A stretch of 64,000 bases of DNA, taken from a virus. The stretch lies in IMG/VR virus record IMGVR_UViG_3300042378_000447, positions 1 through 64,000 of that record; one strand, written 5' to 3'. The notes under the pieces were generated by a model that worked only from the letters and a program-made list of their open reading frames with translations, ran no database searches and was not told where the DNA came from. Shown piece by piece: positions 38,338 through 46,965 of the stretch. The position numbers and the translations under genes are program-made. The stretch's first letter is position 1; every line of letters begins with the position of its first letter.

Positions 38338-38901
38338 ATGAAATATATCAATTACATTAATGCCCTTTCTGAGAATATACGACACAAATCTCTTAGCACT
38401 ATAGAGAGAGACATCGTGAGCCTTCTTTGCGACGGAAAGACTTACATAGAAATAGCAGAAAAGTTAAGTTACGACGATGGTTATGTTGGGTCTGTATCCA
38501 GAGAACTCTATGGATTGATAGGACAAAAACATAAAGTTAAAGTTACCCGCTCAAACTTAATTTCTGTTTTGGATTCAGTAATGGGTGGTGAAATAGACAA
38601 CACATTTAATGTTTGTCACAACATTAAAGAAGCAGTCGTTTTTAATCGTGACATCCTCAAATTCAATCAGAATGAAATACTAATTAATGTATCTACATTC
38701 TGGAAATTTGATGTTAAGAATAATGTCTTAATCCTCAAGACTCAATATCCAGTTATCCTCAGTTTAAGTGAGCTAGAAACCAATTCATTTAAGACAATCT
38801 TACACTTAAGTCGGCAAGAACAATTATCAGGAGACGCGCTATTAGAACTATTTAAAATTCTCAATAGCTACTACAGCGAGACAAACATTGAACATCAGTA
38901 A
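38338..38901 (+). CDS. HTH-containing protein, 187 aa
   Basis: The N-terminal part (LSTIERDIVSLLCDGKTYIEIAEKLSYDDGYVGSVSRELYGLI, about 20-62) resembles LuxR-type or vWA-MoxR-associated helix-turn-helix domains common in cyanobacteria. The C-terminal half is of mixed structure without a motif. It may be a transcription regulator. An in-frame codon at 38332 is an alternative start. Confidence 0.6.
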   Translation: MKYINYINALSENIRHKSLSTIERDIVSLLCDGKTYIEIAEKLSYDDGYVGSVSRELYGLIGQKHKVKVTRSNLISVLDSVMGGEIDNTFNVCHNIKEAVVFNRDILKFNQNEILINVSTFWKFDVKNNVLILKTQYPVILSLSELETNSFKTILHLSRQEQLSGDALLELFKILNSYYSETNIEHQ

Positions 38902-38906
38902 CTATC

Positions 38907-39380
38907 ATGATCGGCAAAGAACAATTAGAAATTATTGCTCGTGAAAAATGCCCCAAAGCTGCCAAGATACTGGGAATTGAATTATCGAAAGTACGGTATT
39001 ACAGAAGAAGAATTGTGGAAGGACATATTAATATTGTAGTTCCAAAAAGAGAATTAACTACACCAAGAAAATGGACTACTGAAGAAGACAGAACTTTAAT
39101 GAAAGAAATTGAAAACAGCCACATTGCACAAGTCGGAATTGCGCTTAAAAGAACCAGAGAAGATGTTGAAAAAAGACTTAGCTTGATGCTGAAAAAAGAG
39201 AAAGTTAAGCTACCAATACTTGACATTTTAATTCAGTTCCCTGATATGCTACCCGGTCAAATTAAACAAGCAAAAAGTATCTATGAATATAGCCCTCAAA
39301 GTGCGCTTAGATATTGTCAAGTAATCAAAGATTATGATAAAAAATATGTACCAAATGAAGAACAAATTAATAGTCTTTGA
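38907..39380 (+). CDS. Hypothetical helical protein, 157 aa
   Basis: Helical and basic, with KRELTTPRKWTTEEDRTLMKEIENS (about 45-70) resembling a Myb/SANT-like DNA-binding helix set. It follows the HTH gene by 5 bp and overlaps the thymidylate kinase gene by 26 bp. Function unknown. Confidence 0.55.
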   Translation: MIGKEQLEIIAREKCPKAAKILGIELSKVRYYRRRIVEGHINIVVPKRELTTPRKWTTEEDRTLMKEIENSHIAQVGIALKRTREDVEKRLSLMLKKEKVKLPILDILIQFPDMLPGQIKQAKSIYEYSPQSALRYCQVIKDYDKKYVPNEEQINSL

Positions 39381-39966
39381 AGGAACTGATGGGTGTGGGA
39401 AGACCACTCAAATACAATTGTGCTATGAGTGGATGCAAGGATTGGGCTTGCCTGTCGTAACCACCCGTGAGCCAGGAGGGACAGAATTAGGAAAAGACTT
39501 ACGGGAAATACTGCTGAATAAATCACCGTACAAAATTGCAGAATTATTTCTGTATCTTGCTGATAGAGCGCAGCACATCCAGGAAGTAATAGTGCCTAAT
39601 TTAATGGAAGGAAAATATGTTTTGTGCGATCGCTATATTGACTCAACATTTGCTTATCAAGGATATGGCAGGGACATAGATCCAAGCTTTATTTTTGAGC
39701 TAAATAATTTAGCTACTAACGGGCTAAAAGCCGGAATGACTGTATGGATAAATGTAGATGTGGAAGTAGGGCTAAGACGAAAAGCCACACGCAGAAATTT
39801 AGACAGAATTGAGAAAGAAGATATTAACTTTCATTTACGTATCCAAAAAGCATACAACTTTTTGCACAAACTTAAGCGCCATCCAATCATCCAAGTAGAT
39901 GGGAACAGAAAAAAAGAAGACGTACAAGCAATCATACAGCACCACCTAAAACAATACTTAGTTTAG
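39355..39966 (+). CDS. tmk: Thymidylate kinase
   Basis: A 203-residue dTMP kinase: P-loop FEGTDGCGKTTQ (residues 8-19), TREPGGTELGKDLREILL, the DRY motif CDRYIDSTFAYQGYGR, and a lid region near LDRIEKED. It makes dTDP from dTMP, supporting phage DNA synthesis. The start at 39355 matches the normal beginning of the family (MKNKLIVFEG); earlier in-frame starts lie further inside the preceding gene. Length is as usual for the family. Confidence 0.96.
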   Translation: MKNKLIVFEGTDGCGKTTQIQLCYEWMQGLGLPVVTTREPGGTELGKDLREILLNKSPYKIAELFLYLADRAQHIQEVIVPNLMEGKYVLCDRYIDSTFAYQGYGRDIDPSFIFELNNLATNGLKAGMTVWINVDVEVGLRRKATRRNLDRIEKEDINFHLRIQKAYNFLHKLKRHPIIQVDGNRKKEDVQAIIQHHLKQYLV

Positions 39967-39968
39967 TT

Positions 39969-40010
39969 AAATCCCCAGTTCTTCTATCAAGGATTGGGGA
40001 TTTTTGTATT
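39969..40010 (+). terminator. Terminator
   Basis: AAATCCCCAG.../...TTGGGGATTT stem followed by TTTG, after the tmk gene. Confidence 0.8.
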
Positions 40011-40053
40011 TACTTATCTGCTTCATGTCTTAAATAAATTTATTAATTCCGTA

Positions 40054-40082
40054 TTGACATTATTTTCTTTATCCCTTATTAT
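40054..40082 (+). promoter_or_regulatory. Sigma70-type promoter
   Basis: TTGACA (40054-40059) and TATTAT (40077-40082), 17 nt apart, upstream of the gene at 40114, whose ribosome site is GGGGATAAAGAA. Confidence 0.75.
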
Positions 40083-40113
40083 AGAAACATGAACAAATAC
40101 AGGGGATAAAGAA

Positions 40114-40749
40114 ATGTCCACAACCATCTCTTTCAAGATCCGTACAATCAAGCATCAAATTCAAGCCTGTTTGCAGGCTATAAAGAATGGTTTAAAGTCA
40201 TTTGTTGACCGACTGTGTGTATTAGAAGCAAAATTAGAGGCAATGATGACAACACAGACAGAGCCAAAAACAGAACCAAAATATATTGAGCTTAATTCAA
40301 ATCGTTCCAAAGGCATTAATGCTTATTTAGTGCAAGAAGGATCGGGCTATCAGCACAACGATTATGGCACTCCCATAGACGATGAGAATCAGCAGCGGGC
40401 ATACAGAAAGAAATCGCACGTGGTCAAAGTCAGAATTGATAACCTAGCAGATGGAATTTACCGCTTTGTTGAAGCGGCTGGGCAATACGCTCACAAGATT
40501 GAAAAGGGATGGCTAAAAATTATAAATGGTCAGATTGTTCAACAATCTGATACTCTTCCTTCTTTGGTTGTGGGAACTGATGCTGAATCACTTCCTGAAT
40601 TAAAAGGCAGCGACAAACAAATCGACTGGGCTTTTTCTATCAGGGAAAAAGCGATCGCCAAATTAAAATTACAGCAAAAACCAATCCCTGATTGGTTTTT
40701 CACTGAAAAATCAGCAAAAATATGGATTGACAAGCGTGACGAAATATAG
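40114..40749 (+). CDS. Hypothetical protein, 211 aa, with shared N-terminal helical module
   Basis: The first 45 residues (IRTIKHQIQACLQAIKNGLKSFVDRLCVLEAKLEAM) resemble the N-termini of the clamp-like protein at 253 and of the protein at 43844. The remainder is soluble with SHVVKVRIDNLADGIYRFVEAAG. A similar helical module on three unrelated proteins may be a targeting or multimerisation tag. It is followed by an overlapping gene (14 bp). Confidence 0.6.
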   Translation: MSTTISFKIRTIKHQIQACLQAIKNGLKSFVDRLCVLEAKLEAMMTTQTEPKTEPKYIELNSNRSKGINAYLVQEGSGYQHNDYGTPIDDENQQRAYRKKSHVVKVRIDNLADGIYRFVEAAGQYAHKIEKGWLKIINGQIVQQSDTLPSLVVGTDAESLPELKGSDKQIDWAFSIREKAIAKLKLQQKPIPDWFFTEKSAKIWIDKRDEI

Positions 40750-41236
40750 CACCGTTAAATACACAGCTTGTTACGCTTACACAAGCTACAATAAACTTTC
40801 AGATTCTCATGCTAAAAGCATAGCTTCTGGAAATTACAATGATATCCCAGATGTCATTGAGACAGGTTTAGGAGATATAGATATCGCTGACGATATCTAT
40901 ATGATAGAAGCTTACGAAAATCCCGGTAAGCTTTGGAGTCATTGTAAAAAGTCTGATTGGTATACTCATATACCAACGGGAATAAAGATAAAAAAGGAAG
41001 TCAAGAAGTCTCCCAACTACGACAAACCGTTTGGTAATGGAACTAGTGAAACAACACTAAAGGTCAAAATCCCTGTACCTGATGGGAGAGGAAAAAACCC
41101 CAACTCCCACAACAATAAGCCAAAAATTGACGGTACTTCTCGTCAGATTAAATTGTCAGAAGAGGAATGGAAAATTTTGAAAAACCTTGGGGAAGGGAAA
41201 GGATATTCCCAAGGAATCAGAAACCTTCTCAATTAA
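40736..41236 (+). CDS. Hypothetical protein, 166 aa
   Basis: A lysine-, Asn- and Gly-rich protein; the middle (PVPDGRGKNPNSHNNKPKIDGTSRQIKLSEEEWKIL) looks disordered then helical, and the C-terminus (LGEGKGYSQGIRNLL) resembles a small DNA-binding end. GTG at 40736 is taken as start. Function unknown. Confidence 0.5.
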   Translation: MTKYSTVKYTACYAYTSYNKLSDSHAKSIASGNYNDIPDVIETGLGDIDIADDIYMIEAYENPGKLWSHCKKSDWYTHIPTGIKIKKEVKKSPNYDKPFGNGTSETTLKVKIPVPDGRGKNPNSHNNKPKIDGTSRQIKLSEEEWKILKNLGEGKGYSQGIRNLLN

Positions 41237-41628
41237 ATGATACTAAAACAAAACCCTGTACATCAACTACAGGGTTTTTTCTTTTTCAAGAATTTTGTCC
41301 TTAAGCAATCGTGCCAGTGACAAAAAACCAAGTTTTTACCTTCAAAATAACTCAATTAAACCGGTGACAATTGCGCCGGATGCTCATTCTATCGTAAGTG
41401 GATTATGCCGTTAGTTATTGGGAATTTTAACAGCCATAGCGCGAACTTATTGCTATACAAAGATTTAAACCAATGACAGGCAATTGGCACGATTGAAACC
41501 AGAAAATTAAAGCCCTGATTTTCAAGGGTTTTGGTGTTTCCACAATCAAAAAAAATAGCGATCGCCTAACGGAAAAGGCAATCGCTTATATGAGTGTTTC
41601 GTAGGTACTACTATACCATAGTATAGCA
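41237..41628. other. Gene-free stretch
   Basis: It holds a terminator (AAACCCTGTA/TACAGGGTTT, about 41251-41283), a second hairpin CCCT/AGGG near 41514-41530, an HIP1-based stem GCGATCGCCT/AGGCAATCGC (41558-41586), and an inverted repeat CTATACCATAGTATAG at the end (41611-41626). No convincing gene is seen. Confidence 0.6.
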
Positions 41629-42060
41629 TTATGCGAGTAGTTGCTCAACCAATTCCTCACTTAGATATCTGTAGCATTGTGGTGGGTTGATTCCCAGTTC
41701 TTTCATCTTGGGTAATGTTACAAGATTAATTTTTTGAGGGTCTTTAAGCTTAATTCCATATCCACATCTCCCGCCTAAATATTCTTCTATATCGTACATG
41801 GAAAGGCATAATTCACTAGTAAACTTATGCCACTCAGTGCAGGTTTGCTCCAATATCTCAACAGGTGTCACTTTTCCTACAATTGCTGCTGTGGGCTTGG
41901 TTTCATACATTAGTATTTGAGTAAATTCAGGGAAAAAAACTGGCTTAATGGCTTTTGGACTTCTTTTCCTTGGACTTCTTTTCCTAAGCTCTATCGTCTT
42001 GTTCCCTGCGAGAATATTTTGGCAGTGGACAGGGTGCAAGCTGATTAATAGGGTGTCCAT
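41629..42060 (-). CDS. ASCH domain protein
   Basis: A 143-residue protein with the ASCH (PUA-like, RNA-binding) signature at its start: LLISLHPVHCQNILAGNKTIELRKR, then a strand-rich body with IVGKVTPVEI. ASCH proteins are found in phages and may bind RNA or act on modified nucleotides. There is a 15-bp tandem duplication in the coding DNA (about 41952-41984) giving KRSPRKRSP. It lies 15 bp downstream of the methyltransferase gene, so is cotranscribed. Confidence 0.82.
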   Translation of the reverse strand: MDTLLISLHPVHCQNILAGNKTIELRKRSPRKRSPKAIKPVFFPEFTQILMYETKPTAAIVGKVTPVEILEQTCTEWHKFTSELCLSMYDIEEYLGGRCGYGIKLKDPQKINLVTLPKMKELGINPPQCYRYLSEELVEQLLA

Positions 42061-42075
42061 CGTTTTATCTTCCTT

Positions 42076-42684
42076 TTATTTGTGAATTAATGTTAGTGCT
42101 GAGTTCTGCTTGCCTAAACGAATGTCAAAGATAGCGTCGTAACATTGACGACCACTGTTCATGACTGGCTTTCCGTTCTTAAATTGTGGAACACCACCAA
42201 TGAATTTTTGTTGCTTACTCATAGGGATGCTGTCTTTCAGGTAATCCACTCTGTCAGCAACAGGGTAAACATGATGGATATGTGCATCCAAAGATTCCCA
42301 AGCTTTAGCTCTTCCTTGAGAGCAGTTCCAATCCAAAGGCATTAAAAATAGTAAACGGGAATTGGGGCTATCATTGAGCAGTTCCAAGGATTTAGCAACC
42401 GCCTCAACGCACAAAGAAAAAGGTGGGTTTGAGATGATAAGGTCACATCCCCATTTAGAAACACCGCTAAAAAAGTTGCCATTTACCCAAGTAGCTGACT
42501 TGGCTTTTTCTTTCCCTTCCAAAAATCGGGAATACTTGATTTCTACACATTCTACTGAGCGATCGCCTGGTAGGTATTTAGCTATTTGACCTGAACCAGC
42601 AAATGGTTCTAAGATTTCTCTGTCTGTAAGCAAGACTAGATTAGCCATTGCTTTGGCTAATCTAGTCAGGTGTTTCATAGTCAT
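42076..42684 (-). CDS. N6-adenine-type methyltransferase
   Basis: A roughly 200-residue protein of the methyltransferase fold: AdoMet motif ILEPFAGSGQIAKYLP and catalytic NPPF in LIISNPPFSLC. The short length and the lack of a target recognition domain suggest it methylates DNA with little specificity or acts on RNA/protein. The start is taken at ATG 42684; ATG 42678 is also possible. It is followed by the ASCH gene. Confidence 0.8.
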   Translation of the reverse strand: MTMKHLTRLAKAMANLVLLTDREILEPFAGSGQIAKYLPGDRSVECVEIKYSRFLEGKEKAKSATWVNGNFFSGVSKWGCDLIISNPPFSLCVEAVAKSLELLNDSPNSRLLFLMPLDWNCSQGRAKAWESLDAHIHHVYPVADRVDYLKDSIPMSKQQKFIGGVPQFKNGKPVMNSGRQCYDAIFDIRLGKQNSALTLIHK

Positions 42685-42735
42685 CGTTCGTAAAATCACT
42701 GACAGTAAGCTGCTCTTCAAAGAGTGTTAATTGAT

Positions 42736-43056
42736 TCATTGCTCTTCTATTATTTCTAAAATGCGACGTATTTGATCCGGTGTGAGCAAATCAAGTTTTC
42801 TGGTTGCAACTTGAAGTTTTTTAAGATTATCTTTGTGTTGAATGTAGTTGCTGTATGATTCTTGTGAATCAAATAATACAGCATTGTACTCTTGGACGAC
42901 AATAGGGAAATCCCCTATCTGAACTTTTATTACATCATAATCAACACGAACATAAAAGTATGTCCGTCCTACTTTCTCTACAATTCCTTGAGAAATCTTA
43001 CCTCTTGTTTTGTTGTAAGATATATCCAAAAAAATTAAACTATCTCCAACCTTCAT
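42736..43056 (-). CDS. Hypothetical protein, 106 aa
   Basis: The N-terminal half is beta-strand-rich (GDSLIFLDISYNKTRGKISQGIVEKVGRTYFYV), like a small SH3/KOW-type barrel. The C-terminus is helical (LLTPDQIRRILEIIEEQ). Function unknown. Confidence 0.55.
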   Translation of the reverse strand: MKVGDSLIFLDISYNKTRGKISQGIVEKVGRTYFYVRVDYDVIKVQIGDFPIVVQEYNAVLFDSQESYSNYIQHKDNLKKLQVATRKLDLLTPDQIRRILEIIEEQ

Positions 43057-43141
43057 CTGTTACTCCAAGTATAAAAAATATCCCCTAAAAAGGGGACTGT
43101 GAAAGCTTTAAGTGCGGATCTTTCATGATCCGCAAATAACA

Positions 43142-43369
43142 CTAAAAGACATCTACAACAGGACTGCTGTAGCCATATTTGGCTGACCAGCTTAAACCTG
43201 ACCATGTAGTGACACGGGTGATTTTCCCGTTTTTCACCTCAAGTCTTGCTTGTTCTGTGGGAACTTCACCAAAGTGAAATTCATCATTTTTGGAAAAATC
43301 AGCACCCAATAAAGTGCGAAGTGCTTCAGCACTTTTCCAATTAGCAATAATAAATTCTTTAACGTCCAT
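43142..43369 (-). CDS. Hypothetical protein, 75 aa
   Basis: Begins MDVKEFIIANWKSAEALRTLLGADFSKNDE and ends strand-rich. AGGAGACAG precedes the ATG. No family recognised; one of a run of small genes on this strand. Confidence 0.55.
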   Translation of the reverse strand: MDVKEFIIANWKSAEALRTLLGADFSKNDEFHFGEVPTEQARLEVKNGKITRVTTWSGLSWSAKYGYSSPVVDVF

Positions 43370-43463
43370 GTCTGTCTCCTGTGGGGTGTAAATAGGATTC
43401 CCACTACTACCGGGGTGGTAGTTTCGGACGGTAGCCAGCCGCCCATCATCAGGTGGGTTGAAG

Positions 43464-43781
43464 CTAAAAAGTAAAAGGTTGCCAGCCCGGCTTTACCCTA
43501 CGCCTTTTGAGACTTTCTTCTTCTTCTTTTAATTGTTCCTCTAAGAAATGTCTGGAATAAGTATCCACCCCATCTTCCATTACGAAGATGTCGCCCAGAG
43601 GGGCGCGTTTAACTGGAGTGAGTGGTGTCAGCCACTCACAATCGTCAGGTATTTCTTTAATTTCCCCAGCAAGTTTAATGTCAAGGGATTTGGAATAGCC
43701 AACCAAGTCTCCTCCTATTGTTACGTAAGCATACTCTACCAGGTGATAGGTATATCCATCTACTATCATTGTTGTTTCCAT
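43464..43781 (-). CDS. Hypothetical protein, 105 aa
   Basis: Strand-rich at first (MIVDGYTYHLVEYAYVTIGGDLVG), then a helical acidic segment (LEEQLKEEEESLKRRR) and a basic end. Family unknown. Confidence 0.5.
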   Translation of the reverse strand: METTMIVDGYTYHLVEYAYVTIGGDLVGYSKSLDIKLAGEIKEIPDDCEWLTPLTPVKRAPLGDIFVMEDGVDTYSRHFLEEQLKEEEESLKRRRVKPGWQPFTF

Positions 43782-43843
43782 TTTATTTTGCTCTTCAGTA
43801 TTTACAACAGCAGTTTACTGACGTGCTTAGGTCAAGTAGTAGA

Positions 43844-45106
43844 CTAAGCTACTGATTGCACCCACTTCTCAAAAGGCTTGACAATGCCGCCTTTACTCTT
43901 TTGTAAAGCTTTGTACTCTTGATATTGCTCTTTGTGTAATTTTTCTTGCTGGTGCTTAATCTCTTCTTGAGCAGCAAGCAGTTCACTTACTCGTTTGCGT
44001 TCAGCTAACAGGCTGTTTATGTGATTCATAACCACATCCCGGTTTGAACCCAAAGATTTAGATTCGCGGGTACGTTCACCACGGGTACGGTCTTCACATT
44101 GTTGCCACACCGTCCCGTCCTGGCTATTCCACCAGAACGAGTAGATGTAATCATCACCAATCCAGAAACGATTAACGTTTCCGTTGCTGGTAATTTCCTT
44201 TTCAACCCATTCGGGTTTTGGTATAGCCAGTTTAGCGGCTTTTTCGTCCGCTATTTTTGCTAGTCTTTTTGCACTTAATTCCCGTGCTTCCGAAAGGTTT
44301 TTTACCCCGTTGTTTAAAATTATATCTACCAAATGATCAACTTCTTTTTTCAAGATTTCGGCTTCAGAAGGGAACAATATTTTCCCTTCTATATTGGTAT
44401 CTGACCAATATAGATACGTGCCAATGACGTACTCATATTCTGTTACCCATGTCTTGTGACTAACCGAATCTCCCATTCGATTGGTAGAATGAGTTGATGT
44501 TTGAGATCTTCTTGTATTTCCTGTTGAAAATGCTGGAAGACCCTGGCATTCTTGAGGGAGGTTTAATTTGTTGTGATAGCTTTTATCTTTGTCTTTAAAA
44601 GGCACGGATATCAACCCTGCCAACCCTAATTTAGCAGGATTTTTTAGATCCTCGAAAGTTAAGTTCAGCCGATGTAATTCATCGGCTACTGTGTTTTTTT
44701 CAGTAATTATTACTGCTTCTTTAATTATTTTTTTCTTTACTTCGTCATCTTCACCCCAGGAAAGACACTGGTGCAGTCTGTCACAATCAGTGTCTACACT
44801 GCCATAGATGGCGATTTCTAATTTATACCAGTCTAAATCTTCTGGATTTAGGCTGGTGATAATAACAGCCTTTAGTTCAGAGGCGTTTAACACCCCATTT
44901 AATTCATCTGCTAATTTTTTTTGAATTTCAGGGTGAAGTTCTGTAACGTTAATTTTGAACATTTTTGTCTCCTTTGTCTGTTCCTGATGCTCCAATTGAG
45001 CATCAATTTCCATCAACTCATCTACCCAGCGGTAGATGTTTTGTTGACCCCTCCCGACGCGGGAGATTAAGTTGATCAATACCTGTCTTCTTTTTACTAA
45101 GTCCAT
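43844..45106 (-). CDS. Large hypothetical protein, 420 aa, with shared N-terminal helical module
   Basis: Residues 1-45 (RRQVLINLISRVGRGQQNIYRWVDELMEIDAQLEHQEQ) resemble the N-termini of the clamp-like protein and of 40114. A middle soluble part follows (LNPEDLDWYKLEIAIYGSVDTDCDRLHQCLSWGEDD), then a strand-rich part with several Trp (FWIGDDYIYSFWWNSQDGTVWQQCEDRT), and a long charged coiled coil at the end (about 365-405). The start ATG at 45106 follows GGGAGGGTGTG. Function unknown. Confidence 0.6.
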   Translation of the reverse strand: MDLVKRRQVLINLISRVGRGQQNIYRWVDELMEIDAQLEHQEQTKETKMFKINVTELHPEIQKKLADELNGVLNASELKAVIITSLNPEDLDWYKLEIAIYGSVDTDCDRLHQCLSWGEDDEVKKKIIKEAVIITEKNTVADELHRLNLTFEDLKNPAKLGLAGLISVPFKDKDKSYHNKLNLPQECQGLPAFSTGNTRRSQTSTHSTNRMGDSVSHKTWVTEYEYVIGTYLYWSDTNIEGKILFPSEAEILKKEVDHLVDIILNNGVKNLSEARELSAKRLAKIADEKAAKLAIPKPEWVEKEITSNGNVNRFWIGDDYIYSFWWNSQDGTVWQQCEDRTRGERTRESKSLGSNRDVVMNHINSLLAERKRVSELLAAQEEIKHQQEKLHKEQYQEYKALQKSKGGIVKPFEKWVQSVA

Positions 45107-45167
45107 CACACCCTCCCGCGTCGTTTGTTTTTCTATATTTCCATTATGTATGGATAGAATGAAATTG

Positions 45168-45374
45168 TCAAGCCTTTTCCAAAACTTTTTTTTCAGTCTC
45201 CAGAAAAGCAGCCATACCCCTTGCTACGTCTGGGTTTCGGACAATTCTCTCAATTAGCTCACCAAAGGCTATACATAAATGGTCTGCGTAACACTGATAT
45301 ACACATCTAGCTGTTGGAGTAAGCCTAAGCGTAACTCTTACTTTGTTTTTACCGTAATCTGATGGTCGTGCCAT
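45168..45374 (-). CDS. Small RHH-like protein, 68 aa
   Basis: VRVTLRLTPTARCVYQCYADHL then ELIERIVRNPDVARGMAAFLE. The last part matches the protein at 51443 (ELIEQMARNPDVLRGLADFVE), so the two are paralogues; the strand-helix-helix layout suggests ribbon-helix-helix DNA binding. Confidence 0.65.
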   Translation of the reverse strand: MARPSDYGKNKVRVTLRLTPTARCVYQCYADHLCIAFGELIERIVRNPDVARGMAAFLETEKKVLEKA

Positions 45375-45382
45375 AATTTCCT

Positions 45383-45748
45383 TTAATTATTGATGTCTGC
45401 TAATTCTATCATGTCATCTTTCAATTCACCGCTTAAATATTCAACATACTTAGCAGTAATTAAAGAGATTAAGCGTTGCTGTTCTATGGGTGGTAGTCCC
45501 AACGCTACGCCTAAAACATCTTCTGCCGTTTTTGGTTTTGCCCCGCCCAAACCCAAATATTGATCCAATTCAAAACCGGGACGGCAACCCATAGCCAAAC
45601 ACAAATCTACGTATTTCTCTAGTCCAGGCGACACTTTATCCGCTTGCCACTCACTCAAAGTCCCTTGAGAGACTTTAGATTTTTTAGCAGCCTGATTCAT
45701 ACTAGAAGCCCGGCTACATATAGACTTGATTAATCTTCCTGCTTTCAT
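45383..45748 (-). CDS. XRE-family helix-turn-helix regulator, 121 aa
   Basis: SSMNQAAKKSKVSQGTLSEWQADKVSPGLEKYVDLCLAMG (about 16-55) is an XRE-type helix-turn-helix. The C-terminal half is helical (AEDVLGVALGLPPIEQQRLISLI). Cotranscribed with the XRE gene upstream (3-bp gap). Confidence 0.78.
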   Translation of the reverse strand: MKAGRLIKSICSRASSMNQAAKKSKVSQGTLSEWQADKVSPGLEKYVDLCLAMGCRPGFELDQYLGLGGAKPKTAEDVLGVALGLPPIEQQRLISLITAKYVEYLSGELKDDMIELADINN

Positions 45749-45751
45749 ACT

Positions 45752-46102
45752 TTAATTCTCAATATTGTTCAAAAGGGGTAAGTCTGCGTAAATATCTGTA
45801 GCTTCATCTGTACTACTGTCAGTCTCAGATGCAATATCAATGAAGTCATAAATATCTAAAGTCTTGCCTTTATCATCAAAAATTAGTCCTGATGATGCGA
45901 TCGCTTCAAGGGTATTAAAGTTGGGCATTACAGAGGAGTTTTCAATGCAGCTAATGGTTTTAAAGTGAACCGAATTACCTTCAGTAGAACTCAAGTCAGC
46001 AAGTTCCCTTAAGGTCAGTTGCCTGGCTTCGCGGGATCTGCGGACTATGCCACCTAATTTAGCTAGTCCCTTTTTGGTCCAAATCTTTCTAACAGCTTTC
46101 AT
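45752..46102 (-). CDS. XRE-family helix-turn-helix regulator, 116 aa
   Basis: LGGIVRRSREARQLTLRELADLSSTEGNSVHFKTISCIENSSVMPNFNTLEAIA (about 10-63) is a full XRE/Cro-CI-type domain. The C-terminus is acidic. It is divergent from the RHH gene at 46252, with a short AT-rich intergenic region, as expected for a repressor/antirepressor switch. The start at 46102 is favoured over 46129. Confidence 0.82.
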   Translation of the reverse strand: MKAVRKIWTKKGLAKLGGIVRRSREARQLTLRELADLSSTEGNSVHFKTISCIENSSVMPNFNTLEAIASSGLIFDDKGKTLDIYDFIDIASETDSSTDEATDIYADLPLLNNIEN

Positions 46103-46251
46103 ATTTGTGTAACACAATAACATAATCACACAATAGATTAAAAATGATAAAGATAACGTAAAGTTATATATTTCTTTTGTAAATTACAATAGATTATGTG
46201 CTACAATTAAATTGTGTTACACACAAGATAATACTAAGTAAAACAGTGTTT
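46103..46251. promoter_or_regulatory. Divergent control region
   Basis: An AT-rich, 150-bp region between the XRE repressor and the rightward genes. TTGTGTAACACAA (about 46105-46118) and TTGTGTTACACACAA (about 46210-46225) are similar palindromes on either side, probably operators for the XRE proteins. Confidence 0.55.
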
Positions 46252-46440
46252 ATGACAAAGCAATTAACTAGAAATCAGACTCCAGCGCGGGAAAAATCAA
46301 TGATCAGGATTCCGCGAGATTTGTACAAAACAATCAAAATTTTGGCTGTGACAAATGATGAAGAAATTGGACTTTTAGTAGAGAATCTTTTAGCTATTGG
46401 ACTAAAAGAATTTAAAAAAAACGAAAAGGTTGCAGCATGA
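46252..46440 (+). CDS. RHH-type regulator, 62 aa
   Basis: EKSMIRIPRDLYKTIKILAVTNDEEIGLLVENLLAIGLKEF shows the strand-helix-helix pattern of ribbon-helix-helix proteins (plasmid CopG type). The start at 46252 is the ATG after the palindrome region. It overlaps the next gene by 4 bp (ATGA). Confidence 0.72.
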   Translation: MTKQLTRNQTPAREKSMIRIPRDLYKTIKILAVTNDEEIGLLVENLLAIGLKEFKKNEKVAA

Positions 46441-46790
46441 AAAGTAATCCTTTTGATGATATTTCCCACATAGATGGTGACGGGGAATACTGGTTAGCCC
46501 GCGAATTAGCCCCTCTTGTAAGCACAAATTGGGCAACATTCAAACACTCAATAGATAGAGTCAAGCAACTACTTCAAAATACAAAAGAATTTCCTCAGAA
46601 ACATCTTTTAAAATTAGTTGTCCCAAATCCAAGTAGCAAAATTGGGCGCAACCACCTTGACTTCAGACTTTCAAAATACGGAGCTTATTTAGTAGTCGTG
46701 AATCTAGACCCTTGGGATTACAACACTGCTAACGCGCAACTATATTTTACAACCAAGTTTTTGAAACAAAAAGGAAGAAATGACACTTGA
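46437..46790 (+). CDS. DinD-like domain protein, 117 aa
   Basis: EYWLARELAPLVSTNWATFKHSIDRVKQL, then LDFRLSKYGAYLVVVNLDPW...ANAQLYFTTK, follows the DinD/antirepressor pattern 'yWsardLaplLgY..w.nF...i.rA...D..LSRyacYL...N.dp...IA.AQ.YF'. DinD inhibits RecA strand exchange in E. coli. Here it is a short, single-domain form lacking the C-terminal half. It may modulate SOS response or lysogeny. Confidence 0.7.
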   Translation: MKSNPFDDISHIDGDGEYWLARELAPLVSTNWATFKHSIDRVKQLLQNTKEFPQKHLLKLVVPNPSSKIGRNHLDFRLSKYGAYLVVVNLDPWDYNTANAQLYFTTKFLKQKGRNDT

Positions 46791-46965
46791 ATCAAAGATT
46801 ATGGAATTTACCAAAGTTGAGCGGACTCAGAAAGAAATCATTGATAATTTTCCAGAATATCCGCTCAATGAAATCACCATTTGCCTAAGAGATTTAGAGA
46901 TGCGCCAAAAGATAACAATAGACATTAAATACCGTGCAAATACCACCATTGAAAATAGCATCTAA
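46780..46965 (+). CDS. Hypothetical small winged-helix-like protein, 61 aa
   Basis: MEFTKVERTQKEIIDNFPEYPLNEITICLRDLEMRQKITI resembles a minimal winged helix. It overlaps its neighbours by 11 and 32 bp. Confidence 0.45.
   Translation: MTLESKIMEFTKVERTQKEIIDNFPEYPLNEITICLRDLEMRQKITIDIKYRANTTIENSI

Noticed and set aside
41237-41628. Possible tRNA or rRNA in the gene-free stretch
   Set aside because: No cloverleaf or conserved tRNA arms were found, only terminator-type hairpins and an HIP1 site.
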